A stretch of DNA of 64,000 bases, from NCBI GenBank assembly GCA_030761205.1, contig JAULJL010000015.1:7755501-7819500 (forward strand). The letters run 5' to 3'. Made by a program: the position numbers and the translations under genes. Source of the DNA: Fremontodendron californicum. Lineage: Eukaryota > Streptophyta > Magnoliopsida > Malvales > Malvaceae. Every line of letters begins with the position of its first letter. Position 1 is the first letter of the stretch. Positions 1 to 10,543 of the stretch are shown here, piece by piece. Below the pieces are notes generated by a model. The model worked only from the letters and a program-made list of their open reading frames with translations, ran no database searches and was not told where the DNA came from.

Positions 1-107
1 GCAGACTTGTAGGTAGGTTTAAGTCAGATATTGTCCTCACTTTATCAGAAATTGACTGATATCGCCTTCATTTGTTGGGTGCATTCAATTCCTAGTTTCT
101 TGCTTAA
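1..107. other. Left flank of retrotransposon insertion, probably intron
   Basis: Non-repetitive sequence left of the LTR element. Positions 103-107 (CTTAA) are the left copy of the target-site duplication. If the element is removed, this sequence joins a T-rich stretch ending in TGTGCAG at about 5440, which looks like the 3' end of an intron. The insertion therefore probably lies in an intron, about 40 bp before its acceptor. No exon can be called here with confidence. Confidence 0.4.
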
Positions 108-434
108 TGATAACCTCCACAAGATTCACAGCAATTTACTATGGCAGTATGATGAATGCCGTAAGAACACAGTAAGAACACTGGGAAAGAAAGGTTAAGG
201 AATATAGAGAGGAAGAGAGATAACAGAAATATGAGAATTGTCAGAGAAGGAGAATGTTGTTAATCATTTTCTGTATTCGATCAACTTCTGCTAGTGTTCA
301 AATACCACTCAGAATTGCCTAGTCAGCAATTCTGTTACAACAGAAAATAAGCAGCAATAACAGAAACATAAAGCAGTAATGGGCTAACAGAAAATAAGGC
401 CTCAAGTATGGCCTCAAGTATTTGGCCCGTAACA
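108..434 (-). repeat. 3' LTR (downstream end of the minus-strand element)
   Basis: 327-bp direct repeat of 5074-5400. On the plus strand it starts TGATAACC and ends CCCGTAACA, so the element has TG...CA termini. It differs from the other LTR only at two C/T sites around positions 271 and 286. Confidence 0.95.
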
Positions 435-437
435 AAT

Positions 438-450
438 ACTTCCCCCTCAA
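438..450 (-). other. Polypurine tract of the retrotransposon
   Basis: The minus strand reads TTGAGGGGGAAGT immediately upstream of the 3' LTR. This is the expected plus-strand DNA primer site for reverse transcription. Confidence 0.85.
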
Positions 451-463
451 ATGATCCTTGTCC

Positions 464-988
464 TCAAGGATCAAATAGTGGAAATCGTTGTTGAAGATCA
501 AAGAGACATTCCCATGTAGCATCTTCTGGGAAACAGTTGCTCCACTGTACTAAGACCTCTGTGATCATCTTCTTCCTACGTTGATTGATTCTTCTGTCCA
601 AAATGGCAACAGGTTCTTTGGCGATTACTCCATCTGTGTCTAGAAGTGGCAAACTGGTTTGTATAGGAAGTGGCCCGACATGTTTCCTCAGCTGTGATAC
701 ATGAAAAACCGGATGAACCTTGGATCCTGGAGGTAGTTCCAACCTGTAAGCTACAACGCCCACCTTGCTCAGCACTTTATAGGGACCAAAGTACTTTGCA
801 GTTAGCTTCAAACAGAGCCTATTAACCATCGTTTTCTGTCTGTAAGGTTGGAGTTTGAGATAAACAAAGTCTCCCACTTCAAACTGTCGATCAGTTCTGT
901 GTTTATCTGCCATCTGTTTCATTCGGTGTTGAGATCTTTGGAGATGAAATTTCAGCATTTTAATAGCTGCTTCACGGGCTTGCAAACT
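464..988 (-). pseudogene. Retrotransposon integrase C-terminus with chromodomain-like tail
   Basis: This part is in the same frame as the RT-RNase H part. It begins with the conserved linker QAREAAIKMLKFHL, followed by the GPY/F-type segment (KYFGPYKVLSKVGVVAYRLELP). The tail (VAILDRR...VLVQWSNCFPEDATWE) resembles the chromodomain of plant chromoviruses, which in that group guides integration to certain chromatin. The stop codon TGA lies at 464-466, just before the polypurine tract, so this is the natural end of the polyprotein. Confidence 0.85.
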
Positions 989-1875
989 GCATCCACTGCT
1001 TCAACCTTGGATTCACCAGGCAGATAAGGCATGTGAGTAGGGGCAGCTTGCCCATACACAATTTCATAAGGAGTGTTATCGAGTGTAGTGTGGTAATTGG
1101 TATTGTACCACCACTCTGCAAGTGGAATCCATTTAGACCAGTCTTTGGGTCTCGCCCCTGTCATACATCTGAGGTATGTCTCCAAGCTTCTGTTAACCAC
1201 CTCTGTTTGTCCATCTGTTTGAGGATGGTAGGAGGTGGACATCTTCAAGTCTGTGCCAATGTGCCTGAAGAGTTCTCTCCAAAAATGGCTGATGAAGATC
1301 TTATCCCTATCAGATACAATGCTATGCGGTACCCCATGGAGTCTATAAATCTGATCCAAGAAAAGTTGGGCTACAATGATAGCAGAAAAAGGATGGGATA
1401 AGGTAAGGAAGTGGGCATATTTACTTAGTCGATCGACAACCACCATAATGGTGTCTTTACCATGAGACTTAGGAAGGCCCTCAATAAAGTCCATGGAGAT
1501 ATCAAGCCATATTTTATCAGGCAATGGCAGTGGCTGTAACAATCCTGGATAAGCTGCTGTATCATACTTACACTTTTGACAGGTCGAGCATTCCTTGACA
1601 AATTGCTTCACTTCCCGTTTCAACCCTTTCCAATATACCACACTGGATATTCTCTTTAAGGTGGCATCAATACCTGAATGACCTCCAATGGAAGAACCAT
1701 GGAAATAATCAAGTAATTCCTTCTTAAGCCTAGGGTCGGACCCTACCACCAGCTTCCCTTGTCTTCGCAACTGACCTGCTTGCCATGAATATTTAGAAGG
1801 TGCACCCTGACTATGCTGAGTTCTGTGAATGATATGGATGAGTTTTGGATCCTTGAGCCAAGATTGTTTGATTTT
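988..1875 (-). pseudogene. Retrotransposon integrase core (third frame)
   Basis: This frame carries the integrase HHCC zinc-binding domain (H...H with CSTCQKCK) and the DDE catalytic core. The first D is in WLDISMDFIEGLP, the second in IVSDRDKIF, and the E in DGQTEVVNRSLE. All three acidic residues are present. The frame fails near 988, where conserved integrase sequence continues in another frame. Conservation on both sides of the break suggests a recent single-base change. Confidence 0.9.
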
Positions 1876-3054
1876 TTCCAGTAGCCACTGAAATCGCATT
1901 AAACTCAGTTGCAGGCCTTCTGGACAGTGCATCAGCAACTACATTAGTGATTCCTTTTCTGAAAATCACCTCATAATCATAGCCCATCATTTTGATCACC
2001 CAATGCTGTTGAGCTGGAGTGTTAGTCTTTTGATCTAACAGAAACTTAAGACTATGGTGGTCAGTCTTAATCTGGAAGTGTCTGCCCATCAAATATGGAT
2101 TCCACTTCTTAACTGCAGTCAAGATAGCTAGCATCTCTTTCTCATAGACTGAAAGAGTTTGATGCTTGATAGACAAGGCTTTGCTAAAATAGGCAACAGG
2201 CCTTCCACCTTGACTTAACACTGCTCCAATTCCACCATGAGATGCATCTGACTCCACCACAAACATGACAGTAAAATCTGGCAGAGCTAGTACTGGGGCC
2301 GTGACCATGGCCTGTTTGAGCTTTTCCAAAGCTGCCTGAGCTGTTTCATTCCAAGTAAAGGCATTTTTCTTAAGCAATGCTGTTAAGGGTTGAGAAATAG
2401 ATCCATATCCCTTAATGAATCGTCTGTAATACCTTGTTAGTCCTAGGAATCCTCTCAATTCCTTGACTGATGTAGGTATAGGCCAGTTAACCATGCACTC
2501 CACCTTCTTGGAATCCATTGAGACCCCTTGTGCACCAATAATATGGCCTAAGTATTCAATTTGAGAGGCGCCAAATTCACATTTAGAGAATTTGACATAG
2601 AGTTGGTGATGTTGTAGGACTTCAAAGATGAACTGTAGATGCTGCAGGTGATCTGCCCAATTGGCTGAATACACTAATATGTCATCGAAAAACACAAGGA
2701 CAAACTTCCTGAGAAAGGGCTGGAAGATGCTGTTCATGATGCTCTGGAAAGTAGAAGGGGCATTAGTAAGCCCGAAAGGCATGACTAGAAACTCGTAGTG
2801 CCCTTGATGGGTCCGAAAGGCTGTTTTGTGGATGTCTTGCTCGTGCATGCGCACCTGATGATATCCAGATCTAAGATCCAACTTAGAAAAGTAGTATGCA
2901 CCTGTAAGTTCATCAAGTAATTCTTCCACCAAAGGTATTGGGAATCTATCCTTGATAGTTAGCTTATTGAGCTGCCTGTAATCAATGCACAGGCGCCATG
3001 AGCCATCCTTTTTCTTGACAAGCACCACAGGAGATGCAAAAGCACTGGTGCTGT
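1875..3054 (-). pseudogene. Retrotransposon reverse transcriptase and RNase H (second frame)
   Basis: This frame continues reverse transcriptase from VLVKKKDGSWRLCIDYRQLN through the catalytic FFDD box (near 2685-2700, VLVFFDDILVYS) and the thumb. The RNase H domain follows, with DASHGGIGAVLSQ, the YEKEMLAI segment and the TDHHSL motif, and ends at ADALSRRP. The catalytic aspartates look intact. Just after RNase H, a run of six T on the plus strand (1872-1877) marks the next frame change, after which this frame reads nonsense to a stop at 1811. A homopolymer length error, biological or from sequencing, is the simplest explanation. Confidence 0.9.
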
Positions 3055-5046
3055 TTCTATAATACCTGCTTCCTCCATTTCAGCTACAATTCTTTCAATC
3101 TCATTTTTTTGAACAGTAGGGTACCGATAAGGCCTAATTTTGACAGTTTGACTTTCATCAATCAGCTGAATTCTGTGATCTTGAGGCCTTGGGGGTGGTA
3201 AACCTTGCGGTACTTCAAACAAGACAGAGAATCGAGACAACAAAATTTGCAGATCCTCAGGCAGAGTGGAAATGTCATTCTCATCGAGTTGCATAGCCAT
3301 TACCTGTGATGGCTGAGCATCCAGCATCACAAGTGTGCAGGTTCCAGTATGATGACTGCACAATTTGGATGCTTGCCTTTTGGCCATAACCTGCACTGCT
3401 CCTGCTACGATTCCTTTTAACATAGTCTTAGATTCACCAACCGAGAACTGCATTGTCAAATCATTGAAATCCCAAATAATTGGACCAAGTAACTTCAACC
3501 ATTGTACTACTAAAACCAAATCATAGCCTGTTAGGGGTAATACTAAGAAATCAGTGGTCTGCTTGAAACCTTGTACTTCCCATTCGACTGCCTTGCAACT
3601 ACTTTGTGCCCACATCTGGTCTCCATTGGCAACCGAGACACTCATACCAGTGACCATTTGTGTTTTACACCCCATCTTCTTGACCAAGGATTGGTCAATG
3701 AAGTTGTGTGTGCTACCCGAGTCCACTAGAATGATGACTTGGTAGTGCTTAATGCTGCCCTGCATTCGCATAGTCTGATGGTTAGCAGTTCCTAACAAAG
3801 CATGCAAAGATATCACTGGATGCCCTGTGTTGATAGATTCCTCACCCCCTGGATGTTTCATTGTATCCAAACAGTCTAAGAATTCCTCAGGATCAGTTGG
3901 CAGTTCTTCTGTATCATTCACAAGCATCTGATATAGCTGAGATCTCACACATTTATGTCCAATCCCATATTTGGCTCCACACCACATACATAATCCCCTT
4001 CTCCTCCTATCATCCCTTTCTTCTCTGGTAGGTGTTTTGGATAAGGTTCTATTGGTGTTGTCTGTCTTCATAGGTGGTTTGTAAGTGTTCAGTGGTGTTT
4101 GGTATCTAGGTTGGTTTTGATAGGAAGGGAAAAAATGTTTTGGTGTTGGTAATAATGCTGGTAATTCTGTTTTTGGTGGAGGTTGATTAATAGTATGGAT
4201 AGGAGGTTGATTGGTTGGATTTTTGTAGGAAATATGAGGTTTTCTGGGTATGTTAAACATTAGAGATTCCCATTGTTTTGCTAGGTTGTATGCATGGGTC
4301 AGTGTTTTGGGATAGAACAGTCGGACAGGGTTAGATATCTCAGGTTTTAGATTGCTTATGAAAATACTCAAGGCATATTCATCAGATAACTGTAACAGAT
4401 TAAGGGTACTCTCGAATTCTTCATAATAATCATCAACAGTATTGAGATGCTTAAGGCTAACCAGATCAAACATAGGATTGGTAAATTCATTTTCAGAAAA
4501 ACGAGACTTCATTTCAGTAAGATAACAGTTCCAACTAACCTCAGAAAGTTTATCATAGCCTTTCATGAACCTCTGGTGCCATTGAAGAGCTTTACCCTCC
4601 AAATGCATCATCACCACTCTCACCTTATCGTGCTCCTGGGTATTATCTGCTTCAAAGAACTGGTCAATCTTGAGCATCCATCCTCTGAAATCATTTCCAT
4701 CGAAGTGAGGGCACCCCAACTTAGAGAGCTTAGTTTGAGTTTTAAATCCTCCCAGCAGATCAGTGTAAACTGCAGGTTTTGAATTATCCTCCAAATTTTC
4801 CCTCACAGATTTTTGTTTGTCGATGGCAGATCCACCTTCCATGGAATCACTGCATTGAGGTCCCTTGGAAAACTGGTCGAAACGATGCTTCATCTGTTCG
4901 AACATAGTTCTCATCTCCACCCCAACACCTTCAAGCCCTATTTGCAGATCATTTCGCAGCTGCCCAGTGGTAACGTTCAGCTTCTCGAAATCTTTCTGCA
5001 GCTGGTTCACATATTTATGCAACCTTGTTGTAACGCCTTCTGCCAT
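3054..5046 (-). pseudogene. Retrotransposon gag, protease and start of RT (first frame)
   Basis: The frame starts at the ATG at 5046 (MAEGVTTRL...), chosen because it lies just after the primer-binding site; upstream codons run back through the PBS into the LTR. Gag carries the capsid-like retrotransposon gag region, then a proline- and asparagine-rich linker. A zinc knuckle with the pattern CxxCx7GHxC follows (about 3945-3992, CMWCGAKYGIGHKC). The aspartic protease has its catalytic D-S-G motif at about 3710-3725 (VDSGSTHNF). The frame enters the conserved N-terminus of reverse transcriptase and then goes out of register near 3054 in a short A-rich stretch, reading out-of-frame residues until a stop at 2959. 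The gag, protease and RT domains are recognised with confidence; which single base was lost is not certain. Confidence 0.9.
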
Positions 5047-5060
5047 GGCCAGGAACAACA

Positions 5061-5072
5061 GCTCTGATACCA
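5061..5072 (-). other. Primer-binding site, initiator-Met tRNA
   Basis: The minus strand reads TGGTATCAGAGC one base inside the 5' LTR. This is the standard plant PBS complementary to the 3' end of tRNA-iMet. The gag ATG at 5046 follows after only 14 bases, so the untranslated leader inside the element is very short. Confidence 0.93.
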
Positions 5073-5073
5073 A

Positions 5074-5400
5074 TGATAACCTCCACAAGATTCACAGCAA
5101 TTTACTATGGCAGTATGATGAATGCCGTAAGAACACAGTAAGAACACTGGGAAAGAAAGGTTAAGGAATATAGAGAGGAAGAGAGATAACAGAAATATGA
5201 GAATTGTCAGAGAAGGAGAATGTTGTTAATCATTTTTTGTATTCGATTAACTTCTGCTAGTGTTCAAATACCACTCAGAATTGCCTAGTCAGCAATTCTG
5301 TTACAACAGAAAATAAGCAGCAATAACAGAAACATAAAGCAGTAATGGGCTAACAGAAAATAAGGCCTCAAGTATGGCCTCAAGTATTTGGCCCGTAACA
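5074..5400 (-). repeat. 5' LTR (upstream end of the minus-strand element)
   Basis: 327-bp direct repeat of 108-434. The primer-binding site lies one base inside it, which identifies this as the 5' LTR for minus-strand transcription. The element promoter should be here, but I could not single out a TATA box. Confidence 0.95.
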
Positions 5401-5405
5401 CTTAA
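5401..5405. other. Right target-site duplication CTTAA
   Basis: This is an exact copy of 103-107, directly abutting the LTR end. Five-base duplications are normal for Ty3/gypsy integrases. Confidence 0.9.
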
Positions 5406-5440
5406 CCATATAATTATGATACTTTCTTCTTTACTGTGCA

Positions 5441-7892
5441 GAGGAGACCAAAATAGTTAGGAACATCTCAAAATCCTCCGAGGGACCAACATTACTAGAA
5501 ATCGCTCTGAGGACTTTAGGTCCCCGTTGTCTGTCGGAAATGTTAGCTCTAAGGAATTGGGATCACCGTTGTCCGTTGAAAATGTTAAATCTATGGACTC
5601 ACTCAAGATCATCGTTGCCCATTAACAATGTGACACATATCGACTTTGATTCATTCCTCCAGTTGACAGAGCAGCTAATAACACGCGTATGCAATAGCGA
5701 ATTCTAAAGTTTTTGTTTATATCAATCCTTTGCTTGACTGATTGCTAACTTTCTCTTTTAAGCTGCAACTATTGCTAAGTAGCCAAGTCGGTGTGCTTTA
5801 ATAAATATCATTTTGAGTTTTTGACATATTATTTGCACCTATTGATGTCTGAGTCTGAGTTTTCAGTTTTAGTTTATTGATGTAACTATTAGCCTATTAC
5901 ATGCTTGTTTTTGTTCATATTGTTTTTATGAATCTTCCTACTTTTTTAAGTATTGTCCTGGTATCACTGCCAAGTTTCAAACTTTTATGTCCATAGTCAG
6001 ACCCCACTGAAACTCTTTTGTTAAATTTCAGTTTCTCATTTCTAGTCCCCACAGGATCCGAAGTTATGAAGTTACTCTTGCAAGTAACCGGTTTTATTGC
6101 TTTTGTTAGCATAGGTCATTTTAAAGAATGCCTTTTCAGCCTTTGAGTCTATATTCAGCATAGAAGCTTGGTTAGAGCATGATAGCCACAACAAGAGACC
6201 AGGAGCAGGAAGTAGAAATCCTCTTACCAATCTTTTTTATCCTCTATTCAAACGCAAAGGACGTAAAGAGCGGAAAATGGATATAGGGAAATGCAGCATA
6301 TGTTTGTGCAGCTGAGAATTATAAGTCATTTCATGAAATAAAATCAGATAATTTTAATTTTCAGGGTCTCAGTCTGATCAAGCAGAATTATTTTCTAGAA
6401 AGAGACAGAAACTGCGACAATGGGCTCATAACTCATTTCCTGAGATAGAGGAACTCAGTTTCAAGGGGTTAGACGTGTCATCATTAAAACTTAATTTCAT
6501 TTTTTCACAATTCATATCGTGCACTGAGTAGATGTTCTCTCAGGTATGATCTTATTTCAATGCTCCTTACCAATGAGAAGAATGTATGCTCTTACAACTC
6601 TCTGTATGATAATACTTATTTTGTTAACTTGATTACAATAGAAAAAATATTGGCTTTAGCAGAGTTGCAGAACTGCATAGTATGCACCAGTGGAGAGCAA
6701 TACCAAAACTGTGTTAATTACCTGCCCTAAGTCTGATATTCCCTCCAAGAAACTTTATAGGTTGCCAACAAGGAATGTCATGGAAGCCATCGTACTTGGA
6801 AAATGGTACATCATCTTATTGGTCAAACGGATCGAGGGAGACCATGCTCTCTAATATCTACTCTCCAACCTATAACAACCACAACACCTTTCAAAAGAAT
6901 TTAGAGTTACCTAGCTGTGAACTAAGAGAGAAAAATCTGATCTCCTGCATCGAAGGTGACTCCACTTTTGGCTTTCCATTTATGAGACATGGATCTTTTC
7001 TACCATTTAGTTCTTTCAAAGAGCCAGATGATTTGCATGATCGAAATGGATCTTTGCCTGGAAGAGAACCACATTTGCCACTGCTTGAATGGGATTCTGT
7101 AAACATGAATGAAAGGAGCTTATCAGCTACTTGTCAGAATACAAATTGGATCATAATTCCTGCTGTACGAAGTTCATGCGGTCATCAGCAAAGTCTAAAT
7201 AACTAGTGTGAATCATTTGGTACACTTGGGTTGTGTTCATCACCTGTACTGGGAAATTATCCCCAAGATTTTTATACATTAATGCCTCCCAATAGCACCA
7301 GCTGTGACAAACATGAGCTTGGAACATCTATTTTAGAAGAAGAGGAAGAAAATGTTGCAGATTTGCACCATCTTCCTTTGACCTTATCTCATTCGTCAAA
7401 ATGCCTTAATCTAATTGCTGATTGCAATCATTGTGAAATTGCATGTAAAGGTAGTGAGATCAGTGACATTCTCCCATCTCCGAGAAATCACCTTGGCTTC
7501 ATGAGAAAGGCTTTTGGTGAGGAGAACAGTACTCCTGGTTTGGAACTCCCTTTCCTTTGCTCTTGATGTAGAATGGAAATGCTTATGATCAAGTGGTTTA
7601 TGAGGAGAGCAATACTCATCTACTTACAATGATCTTCAATTTCCTGAAAAGGGAATCATATATTCAAAGTTTCTTAGTGAAGATGAATTTGAGAGTTCCT
7701 CAGGTGGTTCAAGTTATAGAAGCCATATTAACTCCAGTGAAGATATGCTATACATCCAAGACTGGCGTTCTTTTGTATTTCCAAATATCTCGGGACAAAG
7801 ATAAGGCGTATCCCTTATTGCTTGATAAATCAAGCTGGGAGGATTGCACTGAAGAAACATATGATAGTGATAATCAAGTCCAATGCCTTTGA
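5441..7892 (+). pseudogene. Decaying unrecognised host gene (exon remnants)
   Basis: Several stretches look protein-coding but do not join into one open frame. A T-rich tract ending in TGTGCAG precedes 5441. From there, coding-like sequence moves between two frames to about 5705 (for example RSPLSVGNVSSKELGSPLSV). A second block follows an acceptor-like TTTTCAG at about 6364 and reads GSQSDQAELFSRKRQ. The longest block, 6775-7566, is open except for a TAG at 7204-7206. After 7566 the readable sequence shifts frame again and ends at 7890-7892 (YPLLLDKSSWEDC...). I do not recognise the family. Several stops and shifts suggest a pseudogene with the retrotransposon in an upstream intron. A divergent gene with unusual short exons, or assembly indels, cannot be excluded. 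Confidence 0.4.
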
Positions 7893-9790
7893 TGCTTTCT
7901 TTTCAACATGGTCCTTGCTTTTATTAAGATGTCCACAGACTTGAAGCCTAAAGAATGCTGTAGTCTTTTGCACTTCAGCCAACAAGCAGGGTAACTAAAT
8001 TTTTTTTTTTTTTATCGAATTATAAATGTATTAAAGCTTTTTAGGTGAATGGAGTTCCTTTATGTATATTGCTTATCTTACTGTAGTTCATATTGACTAT
8101 GAAAATCGTATGATATATTGAAGGTGGTTGCACTTTTTTTTTAATCTCATATTCAATATTGTCATACTGACTATGAGAATCATGAAACTTCCTCCAACCA
8201 CATGACATATTCATATCTGTTACATAATATGCAGATCACAGACAATGAGACAACCATAAGAGAAACTCGGGACTCTTGCAGCTTAATTGTGGCAGTTTCT
8301 GTTGAGTGCCAAAGAGCATGCTCCTATGTTGTTCCGACTTTTCATTTTTCTTGAAGTACCCGTATCCGACACCCGTGTCCGATGTATATCCGGACATGGG
8401 TATAGGGATATGATCCTCCAAAAACCCTCCAAATACATGGAAATTTTGGAAAAAATTGAACATACCTGTGTCGGACACGTAGCCGTGTCCGAGACTCACA
8501 CCCAAATCCGAATAACATAGGCATGCAAAAGGGAAGCATGGGCAAATACTAAAATGTGGAACTCTCATATGACAGTGCATCCCCAGGTTTATTAATGACG
8601 GTTTGAACTTATCCCAAGCGATAGGTTTTGAGGTAAGGATGGATGCATCATGTTAAGTAGAATTCTAGGTTTGATTTTTTTTGGGGGGATAAAATACAGT
8701 TTGGGGTTTATTGTTGATCAGTACGTAATGTGATGTTATGTCATTTGTATTCTTTATTTTTTTAAAATACTTATATTTGACATTTGTATTCGACATATAT
8801 TTAGATATGAATATAAAATTATGATTATTTCCTTCTGTTATAGTTCCGCCTTCACTTTCAGCTGATTAACAGTGAGAAAAGAAAAAATAAAATAAAAAGA
8901 AACGGTGAAGTCGTTTTCATTTGCATGTGCATTTTTGCTTAGGTCTTTGACTAAAAGAGAAGGATTTGTTGGATATGAGCCATTTCAGGATCTTTTGCTG
9001 GATTTATTTATATATGGCATTGGAATTCGATAACAGCTACCAAAATCACAAGGTTAGTACCCCATCTCATCTGCCACATGATTTTTGTAGGCCCCTAAGA
9101 GAAAATTTTGGGTTATTTTCTTCTCTTTTTTAAGGCTTACCTAGTCGTATAATCTATTAATAAAATATTAATTTTTGTATTTAATCAATTATTAACTCTA
9201 TCAAAAAAAAATAATTAAAAACTTTAAAAAAATATATTAACAACGATATAAAATAAAAGATGATTAAGTCTTTTTTATATCTAAAAAAAATTACTTACTA
9301 ATCAATTTTTTATTTTTTTTCTTCTCATCCACCTAAATAATGAGTGTTCTATAATTCTAGTTTAGATTATGAAACTCACATTTTCCACGTCAAAGCCGCG
9401 TTTGTTGAGCTGAGCATTCACAAAAGACAAAACCTTAGAACGAACCTTCCCTTCCCAAATCCCAACTGCAACATTTTAAATTCTTTCTTAATTCTTCAAT
9501 CCCTCACCCTCCAATATAACATTAAAACCTTTCCATTATTATTATGTGCAATTTATAGGAAAATAAAACTCTCTCAAATTCTATTTGAATTCATTCATTA
9601 TTTGACATATAGGAAACAGAAGAAAAAAATAATTAAAAGGGCATAGGTGACAGAACAAAAAAAAAAAAAAAGAGAAATTAGGGGCTAAATCGAAAATATG
9701 GAAGAGAAAGGGGACGTAAATGAAAAATCGTGAAAAATCATTATCCTCATCATTATTTATTAACTGTCTTTTTGGGACTTAAAAGGAGCA
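7893..9790. other. Intergenic AT-rich DNA containing one MITE
   Basis: Apart from the MITE at 8324-8520, I see only AT-rich sequence with A and T runs. The stretch 9120-9320 is especially A/T-rich. Toward 9770-9900 the DNA becomes C- and T-rich, as is usual for the promoter and leader of a plant gene; that leads into the TRM gene. Confidence 0.6.
8324..8520 (+). mobile_element. hAT-like MITE, family A, copy 1
   Basis: 197-bp element with imperfect terminal inverted repeats CTATGTTGTTCCGACTT and, at the other end, AATCCGAATAACATAG. It is flanked by GCATGCTC and GCATGCAA, an 8-bp duplication with two mismatches. The inside is rich in GTGTCCGA/TCGGACAC motifs. Four further copies and a fragment occur in this window. 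It has no coding capacity; the apparent reading frames here are transposon sequence. Confidence 0.75.
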
Positions 9791-9877
9791 ATATTCAATC
9801 CCATTTCATTTACACCCCACGCTCTCACTCACTCACTGATCCTCAGTTTTCCCTTCGTCGGTGGACAGAAAAAAGGC

Positions 9878-10543
9878 ATGTTTTTTGTCATTTCCATGAC
9901 CAAAAAAGCTAAAGCCATAACTATACCCCCAAATCCTCTTTCTTTCTCTTGTTATCTCTCTCTTTTCGCTCGCAAAGCTTTCCTTTTTCAGAGGAAACAG
10001 CGCCGCCAATCACCGCCGTGTTTGTTTCTTTCCGGCGAATCTCCGGCCACATTTCACGTGATGTCAGATTCTGATCACAAGGTAACTCCTCTCTCTCTCG
10101 CTCTCTAAACTAATCTCTGCTTCTTACCCGTACGGAAAACGGGAATGTTTAGTTGGCATGTCAGTTTCTGGGGAGAGCTGAGGAAAACTTTTCAGTTTCA
10201 CTGTTTGTGGCGTTCTTCTTCCGATCTCCCTTTTATTGATGTTTTTATTATTTGCAAAGAAATGTAACTGCAAAATGAAATCTACTTCTCTGTTTCTAGA
10301 TTTGCTTTTCTTTCACTGTGCAGTAATTTCAGCTTTTTAGAAGCTGTTTTTTTTTTAAATAGAATATTTTTTCTTTGAAGTTTATTCTATTAAATGCACT
10401 CTCCTTTAACTAGTTTGTAGCTTGAATTTGACATTTTCACTTTTCCCTCAATCGATTTTAGTTTCCTTTTTGTATTTTAAGGAGAAAACCTTGGAAATTA
10501 ATTTGGTACTTTTGATTTGTGTGGTTAACAGGTGTTGAAATGA
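9878..10543 (+). promoter_or_regulatory. TRM leader with uORF overlapping the main start
   Basis: The non-coding first exon ends at 10081 (CACAAG then GTAACT) and the next exon starts at 10532 (after TTAACAG). An upstream ATG at 10061 reads MSDSDHK, crosses the splice junction and stops at TGA 10541-10543, overlapping the main ATG at 10540 as ATGA. The same frame is open back to an ATG at 9878, so the uORF could be 10 or 71 codons depending on where transcription starts. This arrangement would favour reinitiation or leaky scanning. The transcription start is not known. Confidence 0.5.

Larger units (their letters stand above)
108..5400 (-). mobile_element. Complete Ty3/gypsy chromovirus LTR retrotransposon (Reina-like)
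   Basis: The element is 5293 bp long. It has two 327-bp LTRs in direct orientation, a perfect 5-bp target duplication (CTTAA at 103-107 and 5401-5405), a primer-binding site matching the 3' end of initiator-Met tRNA, and a polypurine tract beside the downstream LTR. Minus-strand domains run gag with a zinc knuckle, aspartic protease, reverse transcriptase, RNase H, integrase, then a chromodomain-like tail. This order (RT before integrase) defines Ty3/gypsy, and the tail points to chromoviruses. Short LTRs and small size fit the Reina clade, but that assignment is inferred. By eye the LTRs differ at two positions, both C/T transitions, so the insertion is young. The coding region nevertheless has three frameshifts near 3054, 1875 and 988, so this copy cannot encode a complete polyprotein unless they are assembly errors. 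Confidence 0.95.

Noticed and set aside
1033..1401. 122-codon plus-strand frame
   Set aside because: Antisense to the integrase of the retrotransposon; no independent coding evidence.
4447..5164. Plus-strand frames opposite gag
   Set aside because: Shadows of gag on the other strand; one runs into the LTR.
8236..8580. Frames of 67-114 codons on both strands
   Set aside because: Built from MITE family A sequence (repeated GTGTCCGA motifs), which recurs as non-coding copies elsewhere.
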